Shown here piece by piece: positions 1 to 5,177 of a stretch of 5,226 nucleotides of DNA. Source of the DNA: JAXHTY01 sp034189225 (GTDB lineage: Bacteria > Desulfobacterota > Desulfobacteria > Desulfobacterales > Desulfosudaceae); contig JAXHVL010000186.1 of NCBI GenBank assembly GCA_034189225.1, positions 1 through 5,226 of the forward strand, written 5' to 3'. The stretch's first letter is position 1. Each line of letters starts with the position of its first letter. The notes beneath the pieces are model-generated. The model was not told the origin of the DNA and made no database searches. It saw nothing but the letters and a program-made list of their open reading frames with translations. Position numbers and translations under genes: made by a program.

Positions 1-9
1 TTGCCCGAT

Positions 10-121
10 TTCTGCGTCAGGCTCAAATTTTAATCCTCAAAATACTCAAAGTATTCCTCCGGTTAAAATTTTCGCCTTCCTTGAACTCGACCAAAATATC
101 TAATTTCTGGACGGACACTAG
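10..121 (-). repeat. Long dispersed repeat, copy 1 (inverted partner at 4108-4218)
   Basis: The reverse complement of this segment aligns along its whole length with 4108-4218. A central 63-bp block (47-109 here, 4120-4182 in the partner) is identical, while the outer 12 and 37 bases differ by about seven substitutions and a one-base indel. Read on the minus strand, the copy contains a GGAGG, a tight hairpin (AATACT, 3-nt loop, AGTATT, at 41-55) and an outer AAATTTTAA pairing with TTAAAATTT (26-72). No transposase is present and no target-site duplication is visible, so it looks like a non-autonomous or remnant dispersed element. Its boundaries are set only by where the two copies stop matching. 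Confidence 0.9.
23..118 (-). other. Short open frame inside repeat copy 1 (31 codons, doubtful)
   Basis: A GTG-initiated frame of 31 codons ending in TGA spans nearly the whole repeat on the minus strand. It would encode a small basic peptide including VEFKEGENFNRRNTL. Copy 2 keeps the same frame from its GTG at 4111 to a TGA ending at 4191 (26 codons); the frames diverge where the indel falls. The only difference between the copies before that point is a conservative Val/Ile codon. I see no Shine-Dalgarno before the GTG. It may be a remnant of a longer coding sequence or chance. I do not call it a gene. Confidence 0.15.
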
Positions 122-223
122 TTATTTTATTGACTAAATAAACCAGTATAGCCCGGCAGCCGCATTCCTCAAATACACTGAATATAGTATTTTTTCCTGC
201 CTGGTCTTTTTCATCCGGTTATA

Positions 224-276
224 CCAGTGAGCTGAAAATACTGCAAACACCCCATTGAACTTCACCCGCTCACTGG
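224..276. promoter_or_regulatory. Perfect 9-bp inverted repeat in the ftsH leader
   Basis: CCAGTGAGC at 224-232 and GCTCACTGG at 268-276 are exact reverse complements separated by 35 bases. The left arm touches the putative -35 and the right arm lies just past the expected transcription start, so the arms bracket the candidate promoter. The spacing differs from the HrcA CIRCE element (9-bp arms, 9-base spacer) and so does the sequence. It could be an operator with two half-sites, or a leader stem-loop if transcription starts further upstream. Confidence 0.35.
231..257 (+). promoter_or_regulatory. Possible heat-shock (sigma-32-like) promoter of ftsH
   Basis: GCTGAAA (231-237) and CCCCATTG (250-257) are separated by 12 bases. 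They resemble the RpoH consensus CTTGAAA, 11-16 bases, CCCCATNT: the -35 part matches 5 of 7 and the -10 part has the full CCCCAT core. Transcription would begin near 262-265, about 27 bases before the ATG at 291. E. coli ftsH is a known heat-shock gene, which makes the match plausible. The -35 is imperfect and no other sigma-32 site is available for comparison, so this is a candidate only. Confidence 0.35.
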
Positions 277-290
277 CTAATTTTTTCAGC

Positions 291-2111
291 ATGGAACAAA
301 AACACAAATTTTCTCTGATATATGTACTTCTCGTCATCTGGTTGATATTTCTGGTTCAAAGCCTTTTGATGAACTGGTTTGCCATCAAACACATTCCCTA
401 CAGCCAGTTCATCAATGCCGCTAAAGAAGGACAGGTCAAAGAAGTCACCGTATCCAAAGACCGCCTCAAGGGGACCATGATCACCCGGGAAGACGGGCAG
501 AAAAAGGAGATCACCTTTGACACGGTACGGGTGGACCCCGATATCTCGGACCTGTTGAAGCAGCATGATGTCACCTTCAGGGGCACCACCCAGAGCGAGT
601 TTCTGCAGACCCTGTTTTCCTGGCTGATTCCCATCGCCCTGTTCGTAGGCATCTGGTTTCTCCTCATGCGCCAGTTCGCCGCCAAACAGAGCGGATTCCT
701 GAACATCGGCAAAAACAAGGCCAAGATCTACATGGAAGACGACCTGAACACCGGCTTTAAGGACGCGGCCGGCGTGGACGAGGCCAAACAGGAACTGGAA
801 GAGATCATCGACTTTCTCAAACGGCCGGATCGTTATACCCGGCTCGGGGGAAAAATTCCCAAGGGCATCCTCATGGTGGGGCCGTCCGGCACCGGCAAGA
901 CCCTGCTTTCCCGGGCTGTTGCCGGTGAGAGCGAGGTGCCGTTCTTTACGATCAGCGGCTCCGAGTTTGTGGAAATGTTCGTGGGCATGGGCGCAGCCCG
1001 TGTGCGGGATTTGTTTTCCCAGGCCAAGCAGAAGGCCCCGTGCATCATATTCATTGACGAGCTGGACGCCCTGGGCAAGGCGCGGGGAATGGGCGGCATG
1101 GGCGGCGGTCACGACGAACGGGAGCAGACTCTGAACCAGCTTCTGGTGGAAATGGACGGGTTTGATCCCACCATCGGCGTGATCCTCATGGCCGCCACCA
1201 ACCAGCCCGAAGTCCTGGATCCGGCCCTGCTGAGGCCCGGCCGGTTTGACCGTCACATTCTGGTGGACCGGCCGGACAAGAAAGGCCGCCTGGAAATTCT
1301 CGATATCCATGCCCGATCCGTTAACATGAACGATGACGTTGATCTTGAGACCGTGGCCGGCATGACGCCGGGGTTTGTGGGGGCCGACCTGGCCAACCTG
1401 GTCAACGAGGCGGTTCTGCTGGCCGTGCGCCGCAACAAGGAGGCTGTCGCAATGGCGGATTTTCAGGAGGCCGTGGAGCGAATCATCGCCGGGCTGGAAA
1501 AACGCAACCGGGTCATCAATGAAGAAGAACGGCGGATTATCGCCCATCACGAATGCGGCCACGCCCTGGTGGCCCTGAGCCTGCCCAAAACCGATCCGGT
1601 CCGGAAAATCTCCATCATCCCCCGGGGCGTAGCTGCGCTGGGCTACACCCAGCAGGTGCCCACCGAAGACCGGTTTCTCATGAGCCGGGAAGAACTGCTG
1701 AACAGAATCGCCGTCACCCTGGGCGGCCGCGCCGCCGAAACGGTCCATTTCCAGTCCATCTCCACCGGCGCCCATGACGATCTGGCCAAGGCCACCGACA
1801 TCGCCCGCAGCATGGTCAAGGAATACGGGATGAGCGAGCGGCTGGGACAGTCCTATTTTGAGGACAGCAGAAAAAAGAACCGCATGCTGGGCAGCGACAT
1901 GTTGCCCGGTGAAAAGGATTACAGTGAATCCACTGCAAAAATCATCGACGAGGAGATTAAAGCGATCCTGGACACTCAGTACAACAGGGCCATGGAAATC
2001 ATTCAGGCCCACCACGCGGCCCTTGAAGAAGGGGCGCAGTTTCTACTTGAAGAAGAAAACATTTACGGGGGTCAGTTAAAAGAGATCATGAACCGGCATG
2101 CATCGGGGTAA
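291..2111 (+). CDS. ftsH: ATP-dependent zinc metalloprotease FtsH
   Basis: This is an inner-membrane AAA+ protease that forms hexamers, unfolds membrane and unstable cytosolic proteins with ATP, and degrades them. The 606-aa product has two membrane segments (about residues 8-30 and 105-127) around a periplasmic domain. Then come Walker A GPSGTGKT (197-204), pore motif FVG (230-232), Walker B IIFIDE (252-257), the second region of homology with arginine fingers R315 and R318, and the zinc site HECGH (420-424) with D497 as likely third ligand. The length is slightly below the usual 610-650 because the C-terminal tail is short. Walker A has Ser where most FtsH have a second Pro. ATG 291 is preferred: an in-frame TTG at 255 would add 12 residues but overlaps the promoter-like motif. 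Neither start has a clear Shine-Dalgarno. The gene stands alone and converges with lpd. Confidence 0.96.
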   Translation: MEQKHKFSLIYVLLVIWLIFLVQSLLMNWFAIKHIPYSQFINAAKEGQVKEVTVSKDRLKGTMITREDGQKKEITFDTVRVDPDISDLLKQHDVTFRGTTQSEFLQTLFSWLIPIALFVGIWFLLMRQFAAKQSGFLNIGKNKAKIYMEDDLNTGFKDAAGVDEAKQELEEIIDFLKRPDRYTRLGGKIPKGILMVGPSGTGKTLLSRAVAGESEVPFFTISGSEFVEMFVGMGAARVRDLFSQAKQKAPCIIFIDELDALGKARGMGGMGGGHDEREQTLNQLLVEMDGFDPTIGVILMAATNQPEVLDPALLRPGRFDRHILVDRPDKKGRLEILDIHARSVNMNDDVDLETVAGMTPGFVGADLANLVNEAVLLAVRRNKEAVAMADFQEAVERIIAGLEKRNRVINEEERRIIAHHECGHALVALSLPKTDPVRKISIIPRGVAALGYTQQVPTEDRFLMSREELLNRIAVTLGGRAAETVHFQSISTGAHDDLAKATDIARSMVKEYGMSERLGQSYFEDSRKKNRMLGSDMLPGEKDYSESTAKIIDEEIKAILDTQYNRAMEIIQAHHAALEEGAQFLLEEENIYGGQLKEIMNRHASG

Positions 2112-2135
2112 AAAAAATATTGCCCATTCATACTT

Positions 2136-2155
2136 TTCTTTGCTCGCCCAAAGAA
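2136..2155. repeat. Short hairpin just after ftsH
   Basis: TTCTTTG (2136-2142) and CAAAGAA (2149-2155) pair perfectly across a 6-nt loop, 24 bases after the ftsH stop. The stem is AT-rich and is not followed by a T-run, so it is a poor intrinsic terminator. The motif (TTCTTTG, CTCGCC-like loop, CAAAGAA) resembles a short palindrome that I recall being dispersed in many proteobacterial genomes; that is recollection, not a search. Confidence 0.6.
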
Positions 2156-2220
2156 GACGGCTTCGTAAAAAGCTTCCAACCCCGCTGCGGCGGTATTAAT
2201 CCAGAAAGGAACTTCGGGCC

Positions 2221-2242
2221 GGCGGCATCATTTTTTGCCGTC
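2221..2242. repeat. Small imperfect hairpin
   Basis: GGCGGCA (2221-2227) can pair with TGCCGTC (2236-2242), with one G-T pair, across an 8-nt T-rich loop. The T-run lies in the loop rather than after the stem, so it is not a standard terminator. It may be part of a larger repeat whose limits cannot be seen from one copy. Confidence 0.3.
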
Positions 2243-2292
2243 ATTGCTTCTTGATTATTGATTGAATGTCCGCACTTTATAGTAGTTATACG

Positions 2293-2359
2293 CTCGCCAA
2301 GCCGCCAAGATCGCAAAGAATATTCTTTTCATTCTCTGCGGTCTTGGCGTCTTAGCGAG
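2293..2359. repeat. Palindromic repeat with 29-bp arms (possible transcription barrier)
   Basis: The left arm 2293-2321 and right arm 2331-2359 match at 25 of 29 positions as an inverted repeat around a 9-nt loop. The arms are built from CTCGC, CGCCAAGA and CGCA-type words. On the plus strand a TTTTT (2367-2371) follows eight bases after the stem, so it might end ftsH transcription, although the distance is longer than in a classical intrinsic terminator. It resembles a family of palindromic repeats common in large environmental bacterial genomes (recollection, not searched). Confidence 0.8.
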
Positions 2360-2397
2360 AGGCAACTTTTTCTCAAATTGGCAGATTAAGTTCCTTG

Positions 2398-2422
2398 CTG
2401 GCAGGCCTTACGGCTTTGCCAG
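2398..2422. repeat. Hairpin with interrupted stem
   Basis: CTGGCA (2398-2403) pairs with TGCCAG (2417-2422), and GCC (2405-2407) with GGC (2412-2414) around a TTAC loop, with a small asymmetric internal bulge. No T-run follows on either strand. It sits between the two larger palindromes of the convergent region. Confidence 0.5.
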
Positions 2423-2468
2423 TGCCACCCAACGTTGCAATCTGGCTGAGGCTGCTGCCATTTGCGCA

Positions 2469-2533
2469 TTCGTGAAAATTCGTGCCAATTGGTGGGAAAA
2501 AAACCGCCCACGAATCGACACGAATCTCACGAA
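2469..2533. repeat. Palindromic repeat overlapping the 3' end of lpd
   Basis: The left arm (2469-2496), made of TTCGTG words, and the right arm (2507-2533), made of their complement CACGAA, form an imperfect inverted repeat with four mismatches and a one-base gap around a 10-nt A-rich loop. The right arm extends seven bases into the coding strand of lpd, so the element supplies the TGA stop (complement of 2527-2529) and about the last one to two codons. Read along lpd transcription, the T-run falls in the loop, so it is not a standard terminator. Confidence 0.8.
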
Positions 2534-3921
2534 AGATTACCAAAGGGTTTCAATATCAGTTCGCTGAGGGCGGGATGAATGTGCATGGTGCCGGCCAGCA
2601 TCCTCAGCTGACCGCCGAGGGCCATGACATTGACGATCTCCTGGATGAGAATGGCCGCATGGGGACCGACGATATGGAAGCCCAGAATCCGGTAACTTGA
2701 CTTGTCCACGATGGCCTTGGCAACCCCATCTTTGTCCCGAAGGGCCATGCCGTTTGCCACATCGCTGTAGTTTGCATGCCCCACCAGGATGTTGTCGTAC
2801 CGCTCCCGCGCCTCGGCCTCGGTGAGCCCCACCGACGCGATACGGGGATGGCTGAACACCGCCCTGGGCGTGGGCAGGTAATCAAAAGGCCGGGTGGTAT
2901 CATTTTGATAATTGCGCCAGGCAAGGCCGGCCTCTTCATAGGAAACATGGGTAAACATCTTTTTGCCGTTTATGTCGCCGAATGCCCAGATTCCCGGTTT
3001 ACTGGTACGCATGAGGCCGTCGGTCTCAATAAATCCGCCTTCGTCGAGCGCCACGCCGGTGTTTTCCACCTGCAGCAGGTCGGCGTTAGAAGCCCGGCCG
3101 GCGGCAATCAGCACCGCATCGGCATGGACGGTGAAGGTGTCGCCGCTGGGGTTATCCCTCACAGTGATCTCGCAGCCATTGTCCCTTTTTTTAAGGGACC
3201 GGGCCGCTGCGTTGGTGTGCACCGTCATCCGTAGGGAAAACGCCGCCTGAAGGATCTGGGATATCTCCGGCTCCTCCCGCGGCACCATCCGTTCGGCGTT
3301 CTGGATAACGGTCACCTCGCTGCCCATGGCCGAAAAAAAATGGCCGTACTCGGCGGCGATGTATCCACCGCCGATAATCGCCAGCCGTTCGGGCAGGCGC
3401 TTCAGCGATAGCAGGGATTCACTGGTGAGATAATCTACTTGATCCAGGCCCTCGAGAGCCGGGATCAGGGGTCTTGCGCCGGCGGCGATAAAAACGGCCT
3501 TTCCCCGGATCCGAGTTTCATTTACGGAAAGGGTGTATTCGTCCACAAACGCGGCCTGGCCTTCATAATAATCAAACCGCTGATCCGCAGCCAGGTTTTC
3601 ATGAATGCGCTGATGATCCGGCGCAACCGCCGAATGCATTTCCGCCATGATCCGGGGAAAATCAATATGGGTGATTTCGGCGGCAATACCGAACCGGTCC
3701 GCCTCATTAATTTCCATCACGCGGTCGGCGGCGGCAATCAGCATTTTGGAAGGAATGCATCCCACATTCAGGCAGGTCCCGCCGGCCGGCCCCTTATCCA
3801 CCAGCGCCGTTCGTAGCCCGGCCGCGATGGCATTTTCCACCACCAGCATGCCGGAACCCGACCCGATCACAATAACATCATAGGTTTTTTCTTTATTCTT
3901 TTTCCCAAACGGATTTTGCAT
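2527..3921 (-). CDS. lpdA: Dihydrolipoyl dehydrogenase-type FAD disulfide oxidoreductase
   Basis: This 464-aa class I pyridine nucleotide-disulfide oxidoreductase would, as a dihydrolipoyl dehydrogenase (E3), reoxidise dihydrolipoamide with NAD+ in the cytoplasm. Visible are the N-terminal FAD fold (IGSGSG, 19-24), redox cysteines C50 and C55 in GGTCLNVGCIPSK, the NAD-binding GGGYIAAEYG (184-193), the second FAD motif AFGD (313-316), and a C-terminal dimerisation domain with the His-Glu dyad H449/E454 in HIHPALSE. The C-terminus after the dyad is short, and the FAD motif has Met where the third Gly of GxGxxG is usual, as in mycothione reductase-like and some archaeal homologues. The substrate could therefore differ, and no lipoyl enzyme partner is visible here. 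A GGGGG at 3935-3939 lies 13 bases from the ATG, a rather long spacing. The stop lies inside a palindromic repeat. Confidence 0.93.
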   Translation of the reverse strand: MQNPFGKKNKEKTYDVIVIGSGSGMLVVENAIAAGLRTALVDKGPAGGTCLNVGCIPSKMLIAAADRVMEINEADRFGIAAEITHIDFPRIMAEMHSAVAPDHQRIHENLAADQRFDYYEGQAAFVDEYTLSVNETRIRGKAVFIAAGARPLIPALEGLDQVDYLTSESLLSLKRLPERLAIIGGGYIAAEYGHFFSAMGSEVTVIQNAERMVPREEPEISQILQAAFSLRMTVHTNAAARSLKKRDNGCEITVRDNPSGDTFTVHADAVLIAAGRASNADLLQVENTGVALDEGGFIETDGLMRTSKPGIWAFGDINGKKMFTHVSYEEAGLAWRNYQNDTTRPFDYLPTPRAVFSHPRIASVGLTEAEARERYDNILVGHANYSDVANGMALRDKDGVAKAIVDKSSYRILGFHIVGPHAAILIQEIVNVMALGGQLRMLAGTMHIHPALSELILKPFGNLS

Positions 3922-4259
3922 CGTTCGTTGCGCGCCCCCTTATTCATAATGCCGTATTGAACATTATTCCTATTCAAATCCTTATACACATCCAGTATCA
4001 CATGTAACTTTCAAAACAAAATAAGGCAAAACCAGTATTTCCTTTTGCATATTACCGTATTCCCCGATCATCCCGACACATGCTTGAAGGCAGATTCCTG
4101 AAACCTGCTAGTGTCCATACAGAAATTAGATATTTTGGTCGAGTTCAAGGAAGGCGAAAATTTTAACCGGAGGAATACTTTGCGGATTTGAGGATTAAAT
4201 TTTGAGACTTACGCAGAATGAGAGCTGGCGATAAAGGTCAGGGGCTATGCTGTCCTGAT
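3922..4259. other. Intergenic region upstream of lpd
   Basis: These 338 bases separate the start of lpd from the end of the amidohydrolase gene. About 185 bases (3922-4107) are AT-rich and must hold the lpd promoter if it has its own, but I find no convincing one: a TTGAAA (complement of 4009-4014) and TATAAG (complement of 3981-3986) are 22 bases apart, too far. The rest is copy 2 of the long repeat and a 41-bp spacer. The gap and the repeat argue against simple co-transcription with the amidohydrolase. Confidence 0.7.
4108..4218 (+). repeat. Long dispersed repeat, copy 2 (inverted partner at 10-121)
   Basis: This is the opposite-orientation partner of the repeat at the left end, sharing the 63-bp identical core (4120-4182). 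Relative to copy 1 it has lost the inner hairpin: AATACT is kept, but its pairing AGTATT is altered by two substitutions and a deleted base near 4183-4187. Copy 1 therefore looks closer to the ancestral form. It lies between the amidohydrolase and lpd genes, with no direct repeat visible at its edges. Confidence 0.9.
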
Positions 4260-5099
4260 TTACAGGCCCAGTAAATTCGCGGCGTTTTCCCCCAGAAACA
4301 TGGCTTTTTCCCGGTCGCTGAGGTCGGCGCCTTCAATTTCACTGAGATATCGTTTGGGCTGAAGCAGAGGAAAATCCGTGCCGAAGAGAATTTTATCGGT
4401 ACCCGCCAGCATGCCGGCCACACGATAAATCGCTTTGTCATAAAGGTAGGGAGACGCTGCCGAATCGAACCAGATATTTTTCAATACATCCTTGACGTCT
4501 TTTTTGAGAAGCTTGAAAAAAAATATCCCGCCGCCCCAATGGGCCAGGATGATCCGGTTATCCGGAAATGCCAGCGCGAGGTTGTATATCTGTTTCATGG
4601 TCACCGGTGTCTTGCCGGGATATACGTGCCCCACGGGCTCATTGGTATGCAGCATAACCGGCTTATCCGCCGATCGGCAGATATCCATGATGGGAGCCAG
4701 GCGCTTGATGGCTTCTTCGTCAATGCCGGCGAGGTAATAGGCCAATTCCCCCACCCCGGCAAGTCCGGCGTCCAGGCAACGCTCCACCTCGCGGGCAGGC
4801 TCCGGGCCATACATATCCACGCAGCAGAAGCCTATCAGCCTGCCGGGGTATCGGATCTGGGACTCGATGATGTAATCGTTGTGGCGCTTGACATAATCGG
4901 GCTGCTGCCAGGGAAAACCAAAGGTAACCGCCTTGTCCACGGCCTGCTCGTCCATGCAGGCCACCAGGTCGTCGGCGCCGGCCAGGCGAGCCTTGTCCGA
5001 CTCATACAAAAGCTTGAAGGCCCCCTCCCCCTCGAAATAATTGGACCTGCTCTGTCTTACTTCATCCGGAAATATGTGGGTATGCGCATCAATAATCAT
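4260..5099 (-). CDS. Amidohydrolase family protein (COG2159/PF04909-like metal-dependent hydrolase)
   Basis: This 279-aa protein has the TIM-barrel metal-site signature of amidohydrolase family 2, which includes ACMSD, gamma-resorcylate decarboxylase and many uncharacterised hydrolases. Seen directly: DAHTH at the N-terminus (H6 and H8), LHTNE (H151), LAHWGG (H187) and FGTDFP (D242). By family analogy these are the metal ligands and catalytic residues. The usual C-terminal ENAANLLGL closes the barrel. It is soluble, with no signal peptide or membrane segment. It is shorter than ACMSD (about 330 aa) but typical of small COG2159 members. The start is well supported: GGGAGA (complement of 5106-5111) lies 6 bases before the ATG. 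The true reaction, hydrolysis or decarboxylation, cannot be told from sequence, and the neighbours give no pathway clue. Confidence 0.92.
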   Translation of the reverse strand: MIIDAHTHIFPDEVRQSRSNYFEGEGAFKLLYESDKARLAGADDLVACMDEQAVDKAVTFGFPWQQPDYVKRHNDYIIESQIRYPGRLIGFCCVDMYGPEPAREVERCLDAGLAGVGELAYYLAGIDEEAIKRLAPIMDICRSADKPVMLHTNEPVGHVYPGKTPVTMKQIYNLALAFPDNRIILAHWGGGIFFFKLLKKDVKDVLKNIWFDSAASPYLYDKAIYRVAGMLAGTDKILFGTDFPLLQPKRYLSEIEGADLSDREKAMFLGENAANLLGL

Positions 5100-5151
5100 G
5101 GAATTTCTCCCAGTGTCCTGTGAAAAGTAAAAAGTTCAAGAACAAGGCGCC

Positions 5152-5171
5152 GATGCATCTCGAGAGACATC
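5152..5171. promoter_or_regulatory. Imperfect palindrome upstream of the amidohydrolase
   Basis: This 20-bp segment, centred on TCTCGAGA and flanked by GATG and CATC, equals its own reverse complement at 16 of 20 positions. It lies 53-72 bases before the amidohydrolase ATG, a reasonable place for an operator of a dimeric regulator. No clear -35/-10 pair is visible around it, so the regulatory role is inference. Confidence 0.25.
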
Positions 5172-5177
5172 CTGTAG

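Larger units (their letters stand above)
2112..2526. other. Convergent intergenic region made largely of palindromic repeats
   Basis: The 415 bases between the ftsH stop and the lpd stop carry no credible gene; the short open frames here have no recognisable product. They contain at least four hairpin-forming segments, listed separately, joined by AT-rich sequence. No canonical GC-rich stem followed by a long T-run is present for either gene, so these elements may take the place of ordinary terminators between the convergent genes. Confidence 0.8.

Noticed and set aside
130..150. TTGACT with nearby AGTATA as a sigma-70 promoter
   Set aside because: The spacing is only 9 bases and no -10-like box occurs at 16-18 bases.
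171..195. AAATAC/GTATTT hairpin followed by a T-run, resembling a terminator
   Set aside because: The stem is only six AT-rich pairs and no upstream plus-strand gene is visible to be terminated.
270..2015. 581-codon open frame antisense to ftsH
   Set aside because: It lies wholly opposite a gene with clear FtsH motifs, shows no recognisable domain and is rich in His/Gly/Gln, typical of the antisense shadow of a GC-biased gene.
2112..2526. CRISPR array or tRNA in the repeat-rich gap
   Set aside because: The repeats are unlike palindromes, not regular direct repeats with spacers, and no cloverleaf or T-loop motif is seen.
2482..2700. 72-codon plus-strand frame entering the lpd 3' end
   Set aside because: It begins inside a palindromic repeat, runs antisense to conserved lpd sequence and has no ribosome site or recognisable product.
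10..4218. Complete insertion sequence or composite transposon
   Set aside because: No transposase or integrase is encoded between the repeats and no target duplication is visible, so only an inverted repeat pair is supported.
4539..5123. 194-codon open frame antisense to the amidohydrolase, and a similar 152-codon frame opposite lpd (2776-3234)
   Set aside because: Both are shadows of genes with intact motifs, and neither has a recognisable domain or convincing start signal.
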